Both the position numbers and the translations under genes were made by a program. The notes under the pieces were generated by a model. The model was not told the DNA's origin, did not search any database, and saw nothing but the letters and a program-made list of their open reading frames with translations. Shown piece by piece: positions 1-8,197 of a stretch of DNA of 64,000 bases. Origin of the DNA: Pseudooceanicola atlanticus (GTDB lineage: Bacteria; Pseudomonadota; Alphaproteobacteria; Rhodobacterales; Rhodobacteraceae); assembly GCF_000768315.1 (NCBI RefSeq), contig NZ_AQQX01000015.1:1-64000 (forward strand). Reading direction: 5' to 3'. Position 1 is the first letter of the stretch; each line of letters starts with the position of its first letter.

Positions 1-26
1 TCCGGAATAACAGTCGGGCTGTGCCC

Positions 27-247
27 GCCGGTTTTTCCGGCAGAGATTTGGCGCGCCAAATCTGGCCGCCCTTGACCCTGTCCGTCAGCCCCGTTGGCGG
101 AGGTCCTGCGCCGCCCCTCGCTTCCGTCCGAACACATGCGTGTTCGGCCAGAGCCTCGGGCGCGGGCATGACAAGAGGCGGCCGGTGTGCCGATTCAGGG
201 GGGCGGTTTTCCTGGGCCCTTCGGGCCGGGTCTCGCACCTTCGGTGC
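27..247. repeat. Cluster of hairpins upstream of the mob operon
   Basis: Five inverted repeats are visible. Bases 27-41 form GCCGG-T5-CCGGC. Bases 44-63 are a perfect 20-bp palindrome, AGATTTGGCGCGCCAAATCT. Bases 128-147 pair CCGAACAC with GTGTTCGG around ATGC. Bases 215-227 pair GGCCC with GGGCC and bases 235-247 pair GCACC with GGTGC, each around TTC. Such clustering is typical of oriT or of a relaxosome-binding leader. No nick site was identified. Confidence 0.5.
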
Positions 248-289
248 TCGGGCCGAGACACGGAATTCAAGGTCGCCTGGGGGCAATCT

Positions 290-306
290 ACAATAATATT
301 GTATTG
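290..306. promoter_or_regulatory. AT-rich operator-like motif, copy A
   Basis: The 17-mer ACAATAATATTGTATTG matches copies at 18183-18199 and 19928-19944 in 14 and 11 of 17 positions. Here it also forms the inverted repeat TACAATA-A-TATTGTA (289-303). Its end overlaps the candidate -35 box of the mob operon, so a bound protein would compete with RNA polymerase. The XRE-type protein encoded at 18742-18999 is an obvious candidate binder, but that is inference. Confidence 0.5.
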
Positions 307-331
307 ACCGCAACATATAGTTTCGTATGAT
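304..331 (+). promoter_or_regulatory. Candidate promoter of the mob operon
   Basis: TTGACC at 304-309 and TATGAT at 326-331 are separated by 16 bases. They lie about 50 bases upstream of the first start codon of the operon (381). The -35 box overlaps AT-rich motif copy A, which suggests repression of mobilisation genes. Confidence 0.5.
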
Positions 332-380
332 GAGGGCGACCTTGAATGAAGGTGGCAGGAAATAGGGGGGCTTTCTTCGT

Positions 381-974
381 ATGAGCCGGACCAGGAGACT
401 GACACAGACGGAGCGGGCGGAGATTATCCGTGAGGCCGGAGAAGGTGTGGGGACGTCTGAGCTCGCGGAGCGGTTCGGGGTCACGCCGCGGGCCATCCAG
501 TACACGTTGAAGGCGGACGAAGATCGCCAGAAGGATGCGGCCGTGGCCACGGCCGCCGTGACCGTGAAACTGACCCCCGAAGAGCTTAGTGCGCTGGATG
601 AGGTCCTGGCCGCGGCGGGGATCGAGACCCGCACGGAGGGGGTCCGGCGGCTGATCCAGGCGGCGGGGGGAACCTTCGTTCCGGACGCGCAGCTGGCGGC
701 TGAGATGGCACGTTACCGGGCCTCCCTGCACGAGGTCGGTAACGGCGTCGTACAGGTCGCCAAGCAGATGATGAAAGCCAGCCGGGCGGGGCAGGGGGAA
801 GGCTCCGCACCGAACGCAGAGTTGTCCGAATTGCGCCTCGCGCAGATGCGTGGTCTGGCGCGGTTCATCCTTGATTCCGCTGACGAGATCGATCTGCTGC
901 TGCGCCGTCGTCGGGATGCCATGCAGCTCGCCGCCACTGCCGCTCTGAGGGAGTTTGCCCATGCGGCTGAATGA
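381..974 (+). CDS. MobC/VirD1-like relaxosome accessory protein with N-terminal HTH
   Basis: This 197-aa protein probably helps the relaxase recognise and open oriT. Residues 8-45 form a helix-turn-helix (LTQTERAEIIREA to GVTPRAIQYTLK). Residues 60-130 resemble MobC and ribbon-helix-helix relaxosome proteins, including an RxxLxEVGNGVVQVAKQM segment close to the MobC signature. A G-run at 365-370 serves as ribosome binding site about 10 bases before the ATG. The end overlaps the relaxase start by 14 bases, so the two are translationally coupled. The N-terminal HTH suggests it may also autoregulate the operon. The family is clear from the MobC-like half; the exact role is inferred. Confidence 0.72.
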   Translation: MSRTRRLTQTERAEIIREAGEGVGTSELAERFGVTPRAIQYTLKADEDRQKDAAVATAAVTVKLTPEELSALDEVLAAAGIETRTEGVRRLIQAAGGTFVPDAQLAAEMARYRASLHEVGNGVVQVAKQMMKASRAGQGEGSAPNAELSELRLAQMRGLARFILDSADEIDLLLRRRRDAMQLAATAALREFAHAAE

Positions 975-3288
975 TGCCGTCCATGACGTCACCGGTGAAA
1001 TCTTCCGGGACGGTTGGAGCCGCATTCGGGGCTCGATGCAGGGGCTGCAGGCGTCCCGGCAGAGGCAGCTCGTGCGGGCCGCCGCCGGTCACCGTGCAGC
1101 GGTCTTCAAGGCGATCCGGGGCGGGGGCACGCATACCAAATCGCAGCTGATGAACCAGCTCGATTACCTGACGACGAAGTCCTCGCATCTCGTGGACAGC
1201 AGCGGCTTCCTGGACGGGAAGACGAAGCTCGAGGCATCCGAGATCAAGGACCTGACGGAGCGGTTCGCCAAGCGCTGGAGCGCGGGGTTCAAGCCCAAGC
1301 TCGGGCAGACGACGCATATGCTCATGTCCTACCCGATCGGCACCCGGGGCGAGGACGTGCGCGACATCACCGCCAATGTCGCGGAGCGGTTCTTTCAGTC
1401 CGACGAGGGGCATTTCGACTACATCATCGCAGTGCATGAGGATCGCGATCATCCCCACGCGCATATAGTATTGAACCGCCGGTCCCAGGAGGGCGAGTTC
1501 TTCTTCCTGGGTCGCGATCACAGGTTCAACTATGACGACTTCCGCCTCGCCATGGTCGAGGAGGCCGAGAAATTCGGCGTGCGTCTGGAGGCCACGCGGC
1601 GGCTCGACCGAGGTGTCGTGCACTACCCGCCGCGCACCCGCGAGGTCTATGCGGCCAAGGTTGAGGGGCGGGCCGCGGAACCACGGCCACGGGTCGGGGC
1701 AGACTTGGATCGCGCTCTCGAAGAGATCGCCAATACACGGATCATCTATCACTCGCTCGCAGCCGAGGCCTCCGCGGACAACCGCGAAGATATCGCCGAT
1801 GCCCTGTTCCGGTCCGGAGAACTGCTGGCGAAGGGCGGCAAACTCACATCGGAAGGAGGGGTCTACATGGCTGAGGAGCAATCGTTCGACGACCTGAGGA
1901 CCCGCTATGCCGATCAGGTCGCGCGCGTGCAGGGCATGATTGATGCGAAGCCGGAGGCCGAACGGCCGAGGCTCGAGCGCAGCCTCAACGAGATCCAGTC
2001 GCGGCTCGCGCATATGCAGCCCTTGGGTCTGCGCTCCGTGACACTGACCGAGAAGCCGTCCGACGGCGGGATCTATTCCGAGACCAATATCGATGCGGCC
2101 CGGCTCGACCGGTTGCGCGACCCCGAGGTGCGGGCGCATGTCGACACCGCGCTGCGCGGAACCGGGATCAGTTCGTCCGTGGTGGTCGCGCGGATGGAGA
2201 CGGGCGCGCAGAACGCGGCGCTCGAGCGGCAATGGATCGCTGACGATCTGGCGCGGGTGGCCGAGAGGGACGGTCTCAACCTCGAGCGCCGCGCGGATCT
2301 GGAGACGGCGCGCGAGACCCTCAACCGGGCCCATGTCCAGCTCGGCGTCGCGCTGGAGCGGGCAGGGGTCTTGCGTGAGGACGGTGTCGTGGAAGATCGC
2401 ACCGTGACGGAGAGGGTCCATTATCATCGGGACGCCACTGAGGACATGGAGCGCGCCATCCGCCAGGACATGCGTTCGGAAGGTCTGACCGAAGACCAGA
2501 TCGAGGCGCGGGAGTCGGAGATCGTCTCCCGCGCGGAGCGGCGTATCGAAGAAGAGCAACGCAGCTACCTCGATGCGCATCCGGAACTCCTCGCGCGCCC
2601 CGGTGACGTGATCGACCGGTCCGTACCCTACCGGGAGCACATCACCGACGAGGATCGGGCCCGCGAGATCACCCGCGAAGTCGACCGGATCATGGAGGGT
2701 CGCGACGCGCGGACCCCCGTTGCGGAGGCCGTCACGGACGCGTTCCGCGCGCGCTATCCCGACATGCCGTCGCATCTTGCCCGCGGGCTTGGCGCGACCT
2801 ATGCGGCCGTCACCGAACTGCGTGACACCGAGGCCATCGCCCAGGTTCGCCGCGAAAACGAATTGCAGGAGGTGGCGCTCGACCTGCGCGACGGGCGGCT
2901 TTCGGACGTGCGCGAGGGGGACGCTGTCGAGGGCGCGCCGATTGCCGATCCGGACATCCGGCGGGTCGTCGACCATGAACGGGCCGGCAATCTGCATGGG
3001 CCGTTCCAGGATGACGGTCAGCGACTGGCCTATCGCGCCGCGGTCGAGCGCGAGCTGGACGCGGCGCAGATCGACCGGCTGCGGGACGGTGATGTCGACG
3101 TGCTGAAGACCCAGATCGAAGACCGTCTCGACCGGCTCTACGCCGCCAAGACCTACCTGCAGACGGATCCGGCCACCGCCAACAGCGAGGCGACCCGCGC
3201 CGTGGTCGAGGAGATCGCCGACCGCGAGTTCGAAATCCACCGCGCCGATCTTGTCGATGGTGAGACCGAGCGCGGGGAGACCCACTGA
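961..3288 (+). CDS. virD2: VirD2-type conjugative relaxase
   Basis: This 775-aa protein should nick oriT and remain bound to the transferred strand. The metal-binding histidine motif is at residues 159-170 (HEDRDHPHAHIV), as in VirD2 and MOBP/MOBQ relaxases. A tyrosine in LDYLTTKSS (residue 69) is a plausible nicking residue. The C-terminal two thirds are Arg/Glu-rich and helical, with no helicase motif seen. The ATG at 961 is preferred; an in-frame TTG lies two codons upstream. The stop overlaps the virD4 start (TGATG). Codons for HAHIVL include three consecutive rare ones, ATA GTA TTG (1465-1473), in an otherwise GC-rich gene; see findings. Confidence 0.88.
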   Translation: MRLNDAVHDVTGEIFRDGWSRIRGSMQGLQASRQRQLVRAAAGHRAAVFKAIRGGGTHTKSQLMNQLDYLTTKSSHLVDSSGFLDGKTKLEASEIKDLTERFAKRWSAGFKPKLGQTTHMLMSYPIGTRGEDVRDITANVAERFFQSDEGHFDYIIAVHEDRDHPHAHIVLNRRSQEGEFFFLGRDHRFNYDDFRLAMVEEAEKFGVRLEATRRLDRGVVHYPPRTREVYAAKVEGRAAEPRPRVGADLDRALEEIANTRIIYHSLAAEASADNREDIADALFRSGELLAKGGKLTSEGGVYMAEEQSFDDLRTRYADQVARVQGMIDAKPEAERPRLERSLNEIQSRLAHMQPLGLRSVTLTEKPSDGGIYSETNIDAARLDRLRDPEVRAHVDTALRGTGISSSVVVARMETGAQNAALERQWIADDLARVAERDGLNLERRADLETARETLNRAHVQLGVALERAGVLREDGVVEDRTVTERVHYHRDATEDMERAIRQDMRSEGLTEDQIEARESEIVSRAERRIEEEQRSYLDAHPELLARPGDVIDRSVPYREHITDEDRAREITREVDRIMEGRDARTPVAEAVTDAFRARYPDMPSHLARGLGATYAAVTELRDTEAIAQVRRENELQEVALDLRDGRLSDVREGDAVEGAPIADPDIRRVVDHERAGNLHGPFQDDGQRLAYRAAVERELDAAQIDRLRDGDVDVLKTQIEDRLDRLYAAKTYLQTDPATANSEATRAVVEEIADREFEIHRADLVDGETERGETH

Positions 3289-5312
3289 TGGGAGGGATGG
3301 GGAAAGGCCGCCTCGCCCTCGGCGTGGTGCTGGTCACACTCGTCGCCATCGCGATCGGCTACGTCATCGCCTCGGCTGTCGTGACGTTCCGGGACCTGGG
3401 TTTCCAGGCCGAGATCGATTTCTTCTACATCGCGCAGAACTACCGGGCGATCGGTGCCGCCCGCCCCGATGATTTTCGCCTGATCAACCTGATCATGGGC
3501 GGGGCCGGGCTGGCGGGCCTCATGATGAGCCTGGCGATGTCGGGCTCGGCCCTCACCCGCTTCGGCTACACCCATTGGCAGACCCGCCGCGAGATGAAGC
3601 GGAACGGCTTCTTCGGCGCGCCCGGCACAGGTTTCGTGATCGGCAAGTTGGGCAAGCCCGGTTCCCGCGCGCCCTTTCTCTGCTCCCGGACCTTCCCACA
3701 CGCGCTCATCGTGGCACCGACCGGGCGCGGCAAGACCACCGGCTTCGTCATCCCGAACCTGCTGACCTGGCAGGGATCGGCGGTCGTGCTGGACGTGAAG
3801 GGCGAATGCTTCGAGGCCTCGGCCCGCCACCGGGCGGCACAGGGCGACGAGGTGTTCCGGTTCGCGCCCACGGATTGGGAGGACCGGCGCACCCATCGCT
3901 ACAATCCGCTCCTGCGCATCTACGAGTTCAAAGACCCGGCCCGCCAGCAGATGGAGCTGCAGCTCCTGGCCACGCTCTTCCTTCAGAACGACAACGACCG
4001 CGTGCAGGGCCTCCTGAAGGGCGGGATCGATCTCTTCGTCGCGGCCGGGCTACTCGCGTTCCAACGCCGCAGGCCGACGCTCGGGGAGATCTACCGCATC
4101 GCCGCCTCGGGCGGGCAGAAGCAGAAGGAGTATCTCGCGCGCGCCCATGAGGTCCAGAACGCCGCGGCGCGGCTGATATTCACGCGGCTGGCCTCGACCA
4201 ACAACGACACGCTGACCTCCTATGTCTCGCTCCTGATGACCTCGGGCCTCGATCAGTGGCAGAACCCGGCGATCGACGATGCGACGGCGGTATCGGATTT
4301 TGACTTCCGGACGATCCGCAAGACACCCTTCAGCGTCTATCTCGTCGTGCAGCCCCTCATGGTGAAACCGCTGGCGCCGTTGATCCGACTGTTCTTCTCT
4401 GATCTTCTCTCCGCCCTGCAGGACAAGGAACCGGGCGCCGACGAGCCCTGGCCGGTCATGATCATGCTCGACGAGTTCAACCGGCTCGGAAAGATGCCGA
4501 TCGTGGCCGAGAGCATCGAAGTGCTGCGCGCCTATCGCGGGCATCTCGCGGTGGTCACCCAGACCATCCCGGCCATCGACGAGATCTACGGCGAGAACAC
4601 GCGGCGGGCGCTGCAGGGCAATGCAGGCATCAAGCTCTACCTCACGCCCTCGGACGAAAAGACCGTCGAGGAGCTGAGCAAGGCCGTGGGCAAGACCACC
4701 AAAACCGTGGTCACACGTTCCCGCGCGGTCGGCAAGAACCCGTTCGAGGGCCGCAGCCAGTCCGAGCGGACGGAGGAGGTCGCGCTCCTGCCGGAAGATG
4801 AGGCGCGACGTCTGCCGCTTGATGAGATCGTGGTGGTCGTGGACGCGCAGATGCCGGTCCGGGCGAAGCGGGTCGTTTACTACGAGGATCCGTTTTTCAA
4901 AGGCATCCACGCGGCGCAGGAGGGGGATCTGCCGTTTCCGAAGGGGCCGGTCCCTCCGATGGGAGAATTGCCCCTGAGTGTCCGGGCGATGCCTTCGGCT
5001 CCGCGTGGGTCAGGTCTCTCGGAACGCGATTTCGAGGCCAGGATGGGGCTTACGGAAACCGGAGGGAATGCACCCATTGAGCCCGGTCCGGCTCAAGCGC
5101 CTCGGCGCGGTCGTGCCGCAGTCCTTGCGGACGATCAGCGGCAGTTGGAGATGGAGTTCGGGAGGCAGGCAGATCTGGAGGTGGAGGCTGCGACAGAAGA
5201 CGATGTCGTCCGGGTACAGGACGCCGTAAGTGATCTCGAGCGGTTGGAGGCGGAGATGTCCGGTTCGGAAGCAAAAGTCAGCGAGGCGGGCGAGAAATTC
5301 GGGCTTGGCTAA
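3288..5312 (+). CDS. virD4: Type IV coupling protein (VirD4/TraG family)
   Basis: This 674-aa inner-membrane ATPase links the relaxosome to the secretion channel. Two membrane segments lie at about residues 9-33 and 64-85. The Walker A motif APTGRGKTT is at residues 143-151 and the Walker B region IMLDEFNRLGKM at about 390-400. The stretch after residue 560 is low-complexity and acidic, typical of the variable tail of coupling proteins. The gene starts within the relaxase stop codon and ends the rightward operon. Length matches VirD4/TraG proteins (about 600-700 aa). No defect is visible. Confidence 0.93.
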   Translation: MGGMGKGRLALGVVLVTLVAIAIGYVIASAVVTFRDLGFQAEIDFFYIAQNYRAIGAARPDDFRLINLIMGGAGLAGLMMSLAMSGSALTRFGYTHWQTRREMKRNGFFGAPGTGFVIGKLGKPGSRAPFLCSRTFPHALIVAPTGRGKTTGFVIPNLLTWQGSAVVLDVKGECFEASARHRAAQGDEVFRFAPTDWEDRRTHRYNPLLRIYEFKDPARQQMELQLLATLFLQNDNDRVQGLLKGGIDLFVAAGLLAFQRRRPTLGEIYRIAASGGQKQKEYLARAHEVQNAAARLIFTRLASTNNDTLTSYVSLLMTSGLDQWQNPAIDDATAVSDFDFRTIRKTPFSVYLVVQPLMVKPLAPLIRLFFSDLLSALQDKEPGADEPWPVMIMLDEFNRLGKMPIVAESIEVLRAYRGHLAVVTQTIPAIDEIYGENTRRALQGNAGIKLYLTPSDEKTVEELSKAVGKTTKTVVTRSRAVGKNPFEGRSQSERTEEVALLPEDEARRLPLDEIVVVVDAQMPVRAKRVVYYEDPFFKGIHAAQEGDLPFPKGPVPPMGELPLSVRAMPSAPRGSGLSERDFEARMGLTETGGNAPIEPGPAQAPRRGRAAVLADDQRQLEMEFGRQADLEVEAATEDDVVRVQDAVSDLERLEAEMSGSEAKVSEAGEKFGLG

Positions 5313-5382
5313 GCCGCCATGCGGGCGACACGAAAGCATGCCGCGATGGCGCCTTGTGCCCGCGCCCCGGAATCGACCATTG

Positions 5383-5952
5383 TCACGGGTGAAGAAAACC
5401 AGGATCGTCGCGCTCTGGTCGAGGGGCTCGCTCAATCGTCGCAGGGTCGATCTCACGCATCGTCAACTGGGCGTTCACCCTGCGGGCCGCGGGGCCCGCA
5501 CGAAACCACTTCGCGGCGGAAGCCAGGTTAAAGCGCGGACGACGCTGCCCCTTCGCCGGCTTTGAGGCCTCCATCAGAACCTCGATCATTTCATCGATGC
5601 GGTAGAGGCCACCGGCAACGGGGAGGGGCATCTTGCGCTGCTGGAGCGCCTGTCGCTTCACCTCGAGCTTCTCGGCGACATCCGCGAGAGACACCAGGTC
5701 GGGACGGACCTCGCGCAGGACAGTGCCCTGCGGCAACGCCTTGATCAGCGCCCGCGCCGCTTCAAGGATCGCGCTCTCGGCCTCATCCCCTTCAAGTTCC
5801 AGTTCTACACCCAGGAGACCGGTGTGACCGGTGCCCACGAGCGCATCTTCAAAACCCGCCTCGAAGACCGCGTCAGAGAGCGCAAACGCATCGTGCTCTC
5901 CGTCGGGGAGCGCAAAGACCAGTTCGAATTCGAATTCTTCAGCCATCGGCAT
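5383..5952 (-). CDS. HTH protein, partner of a HicA-like protein (candidate antitoxin)
   Basis: This 189-aa protein has an acidic N-terminal alpha/beta domain (residues 1-85, with the segment ALSDAVFEAGFEDALVGTG). A helix-turn-helix follows around residues 105-150 (VSLADVAEKLEVKRQALQQR). I recognise the layout as a widespread uncharacterised family found beside small KGH-motif proteins. It starts inside the upstream 89-aa gene (14-base overlap), so the two are coupled. Such pairs of a small basic protein and a DNA-binding partner suggest toxin-antitoxin, with this as antitoxin and autorepressor. No experimental function is known to me. Confidence 0.6.
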   Translation of the reverse strand: MPMAEEFEFELVFALPDGEHDAFALSDAVFEAGFEDALVGTGHTGLLGVELELEGDEAESAILEAARALIKALPQGTVLREVRPDLVSLADVAEKLEVKRQALQQRKMPLPVAGGLYRIDEMIEVLMEASKPAKGQRRPRFNLASAAKWFRAGPAARRVNAQLTMREIDPATIERAPRPERDDPGFLHP

Positions 5953-6208
5953 TACCTTCGTCGTTCTTCTGAAGCTTCACGCAGGCCAGAGCCTTCTGTC
6001 GGATCCTTTTCGCGAACTGCTGTGGATTCTTCGGGGTCGACCAGACAGACATCTGACAAAACTCGCCACAGCGGCAATCCTTATCGTTGGCCGGGCATCG
6101 GAGGATCCTCCACGCGTGCCCCTTGCCCTCAATAAGGTCCCATCCCAGCTCTTCGAGCTCCTGGATGACGGCCTCGATTTCCTTTGATGTGTGCTTCTTC
6201 CTTGGCAC
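5939..6208 (-). CDS. HicA-like small protein (candidate toxin)
   Basis: The protein has 89 residues. The layout ELEELGWDLIEGKGHAWRIL, then four cysteines, then SVWSTPKNPQQFAKRIRQ resembles HicA/YcfA mRNA interferases: a Gly-Trp turn, a KG-His beta strand and a TP-x-P strand before the last helix. The cysteines (C38, C45, C47, C51 approximately) are not typical of HicA and may bind metal. The GTG start at 6208 is supported by GGAG 8 bases upstream. It is co-transcribed with the HTH gene that follows, and a palindrome at 6227-6250 lies over the presumed promoter. The toxin role is inferred from fold resemblance and gene pairing. Confidence 0.55.
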   Translation of the reverse strand: MPRKKHTSKEIEAVIQELEELGWDLIEGKGHAWRILRCPANDKDCRCGEFCQMSVWSTPKNPQQFAKRIRQKALACVKLQKNDEGNADG

Positions 6209-6226
6209 CTTAGATACTCCACTCTC

Positions 6227-6250
6227 TTAAATTGTCAAGTGACAAGTTAA
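6227..6250. promoter_or_regulatory. Palindromic operator candidate of the TA-like pair
   Basis: TTAAATTGTC and GACAAGTTAA form a 10-bp inverted repeat with one mismatch around AAGT, about 19 bases upstream of the GTG start at 6208 on the minus strand. The position fits autorepression by the HTH partner, as in most toxin-antitoxin operons. Confidence 0.45.
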
Positions 6251-6521
6251 AAATTCAACGAGAACATCGCGGCAATTTACTGCCCGCTACCGGCAATTTC
6301 CCAAAGGAAGCTTGCCGTCGAATGCTTTGATGTAAGAAGGGGATACAGGATAGACGTCCCAGACAGCAACACCGGCGCCGATGCCGTTCCACTTCACCCG
6401 GACATGGCATGATGGTGCCAAGGTAAATCCGTTCAGGCAGTTTGCCGCGAGCTCTGCTGAAGGCAAAGGTATAGGCTCGCAAAGAACATGTTCCCGCTGG
6501 TGAAGCCTTTGACGGTCAATG
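6251..6521. other. Gap between virB6 and the TA-like pair, no convincing gene
   Basis: No gene with a credible start and ribosome binding site was found. On the minus strand one frame stays open from the virB6 end to a stop at 6287 and contains a protein-like stretch (VKWNGIGAGVAVWDVYPV). It lacks an ATG or GTG with a Shine-Dalgarno sequence, so it may be a gene remnant. The rest shows nothing recognisable. Confidence 0.4.
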
Positions 6522-7601
6522 CTACCTTCGGCCCAGCCTGCTTAGGCGGGCCAACTGTGCCAGCATTCGCGCGCCTGAACTGCCCGAACCAGTGTCAGGG
6601 TTCGTCGGAACGGTTTGGCTAACACCCGGCCTCTGCGGCATTGTCTGCACCCCGAAGAACTGCCGCGCACGCAGCGCAGCATATTCAGCGCCAGTCGCTC
6701 CTCCAATGAGATACCGATTATAAGCCTGCTGACTGCCGCCAAGCGCCCGACCGAACCCGTATGTACCGCCAAGGCCTGCTGATAGTGCTGGCATCATGAT
6801 GTTCCCCGAGATCGCGCGGACAATGAACGGCGTCGCGATGATGAACCCCTTGGCCATGAGCACCATCATGAAAAATGGGATGAGGGCCCCGATGTTGGAC
6901 GCGCCCTCAGGGTCGCCGAGCTCGCCGATCAATGCCGAACTGACGCCGGTGATTGTCGCGAAAACGCCTGCAACGACGATCGGATAGAGCGCGAAGGAGA
7001 TCAGCGCCGAGAGCCAGCGCGCGAAATAGTCCTTGGTCACCTCGAAGAGGGTGAGGAAGATCATCACCGGCGCGATGCCTATCAGGAGTGCGATCATCAG
7101 CCGGGATGCCACGAGAATGAATGCGGCGAGCCCGCCCAGGATCGAGAGCAGGAGTACGCCAAGAACGTCAAGCAACGCCCCGGCCATCCAGTTCAGTTCA
7201 GAACCGGCCGCATTCAGGTATTCACCCAGTTCGGCGATCAGCCGGTCGAATTCCTCGGCGAAGGTCCCCGACGGTCCGGGCGTGCCGCCGCCGACCGAGG
7301 CGACAAGCGATCCGGCGATGCTGTCGATGCCGTTTAGGACAGCGGAGGAGAAGGCGTTAAATTGCACCCAATTTGTCGCGAAGACCCCTATGAGGCCGAC
7401 TTTCACCGCGAGCCAGAACGCAGTGCGTCCATCCATGGAGCGGTACTGGTAGATCATGTTGACGCAGACCAGAATGACCACAAGCGTCGTTCCGAGAACC
7501 AGCATCGTGCCGACTGTCGCCGCCACCGCGCCGAACTGCGTCTCTGCGGCAGAATCCAGGTAGCCCTGGGAGGTCTCGACGAAGTAGGTGACGACGCTCA
7601 T
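6522..7601 (-). CDS. virB6: VirB6/TrbL-like inner-membrane channel protein
   Basis: This 359-aa polytopic protein belongs to the core of the type IV secretion channel. Hydrophobic segments are visible near residues 22-50, 68-90, 135-185, 190-225 and 235-265, with a VirB6-type centre (LFEVTKDYFARWLSALISFALYPIVVAG split over the middle). The C-terminal 90 residues are Gly/Ser/Pro-rich and probably periplasmic or cytoplasmic. It starts 6 bases after the preceding small gene and is the last gene of the virB operon. Position after virB11 rather than before virB8 is unusual but seen in some alphaproteobacterial systems. Confidence 0.85.
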   Translation of the reverse strand: MSVVTYFVETSQGYLDSAAETQFGAVAATVGTMLVLGTTLVVILVCVNMIYQYRSMDGRTAFWLAVKVGLIGVFATNWVQFNAFSSAVLNGIDSIAGSLVASVGGGTPGPSGTFAEEFDRLIAELGEYLNAAGSELNWMAGALLDVLGVLLLSILGGLAAFILVASRLMIALLIGIAPVMIFLTLFEVTKDYFARWLSALISFALYPIVVAGVFATITGVSSALIGELGDPEGASNIGALIPFFMMVLMAKGFIIATPFIVRAISGNIMMPALSAGLGGTYGFGRALGGSQQAYNRYLIGGATGAEYAALRARQFFGVQTMPQRPGVSQTVPTNPDTGSGSSGARMLAQLARLSRLGRR

Positions 7602-7607
7602 AATCTG

Positions 7608-8006
7608 CTACCAGTTGCCCTCGGCTTCGCAGATTGCCATCGCGTCAGGTCTCAACGCGTTGGCGCGCCGGTTGTAAGTGTCCGAGGCCTCCAGCATTTC
7701 CCATCGTTCGGCTGTGTTGAAACGCTCCCGAAACTCCGTTTCCGCCGCTTCCCAGGACGGGAAGCGTGTGTCGCAGGTGCAGGATCCGGTTTCGACGATA
7801 CGTTCAAGGTTCTGAGCACGGTAAATGTCTTGCACCAGGACACGTCTGTAAGCCTCTCGCACGGTGATGTTCTGCATCCACTCAGGCTCAGCGGGCCGAT
7901 CGATGCAGACATCCGACGTGCTGTCGAGAGAGGGGACGAAGTCGCGTTCGGCGGCAGCCGGAAACCCCACAACGGTGATCGAGATGCAAAGCAAGGCGTT
8001 TCTCAT
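7608..8006 (-). CDS. Secreted T4SS-associated protein of unknown function
   Basis: This 132-aa protein has a cleavable signal peptide (residues 1-19, ending AAA). A mature part with four or five cysteines (for example SCTCDTRF near residue 76) follows. It lies in the virB operon and overlaps the DUF4177-like gene by 4 bases (ATGA). I do not recognise a family. Its place just before virB6 and its export signal suggest a periplasmic accessory of the secretion channel. Confidence 0.65.
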   Translation of the reverse strand: MRNALLCISITVVGFPAAAERDFVPSLDSTSDVCIDRPAEPEWMQNITVREAYRRVLVQDIYRAQNLERIVETGSCTCDTRFPSWEAAETEFRERFNTAERWEMLEASDTYNRRANALRPDAMAICEAEGNW

Positions 8007-8197
8007 TTCGCGCCAGCTCCTTCGGCAATCTCGCGCTTCAGAAACGCGGTGTGGCCAAGATGCGCGAACTCTGACGAGCTGACCGATACGACTTCCCAGC
8101 CTTCTTTCCCACGTGCGTTCAGATCGTCCTGCATCGCGATCAGGCTGGTTTTCTTGTCCATCGGATAGGTGATGATCTGGTATTCAAACCGCTTCAT
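8003..8197 (-). CDS. DUF4177-like small protein in the virB operon
   Basis: This 64-aa protein has the pattern KRFEYQIITYP...LNARGKEGWEVVSVS, which matches DUF4177 proteins. They are small alpha/beta domains of unknown function in which GWE-V is the hallmark. It overlaps the virB11 end by 14 bases and the next gene by 4 bases, so it is firmly in the operon. No signal peptide is visible, so a cytoplasmic role is likely. No function is assigned. Confidence 0.65.
   Translation of the reverse strand: MKRFEYQIITYPMDKKTSLIAMQDDLNARGKEGWEVVSVSSSEFAHLGHTAFLKREIAEGAGAK

Larger units (their letters stand above)
1..380. other. Non-coding leader of the mobilisation operon, candidate oriT region
   Basis: No convincing gene lies in these 380 bases. 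They sit directly upstream of the relaxosome accessory and relaxase genes, the usual place for an origin of transfer. Several inverted repeats are packed into bases 27-247, followed by a promoter and an AT-rich palindrome at 289-331. I could not find a match to the nick-site consensus sequences I know for MOBP or MOBQ relaxases, so the oriT assignment rests on position and structure only. Confidence 0.4.

Noticed and set aside
309-325. Possible additional copy of the AT-rich transfer motif (CATATAGTTTCG)
   Set aside because: Only about 10 of 17 positions match the consensus, which is not better than chance in AT-rich promoter DNA.
865-3285. 806-aa open frame antisense to the relaxase
   Set aside because: It mirrors a GC-rich gene with clear relaxase motifs, shows no family pattern of its own, and has no plausible ribosome binding site.
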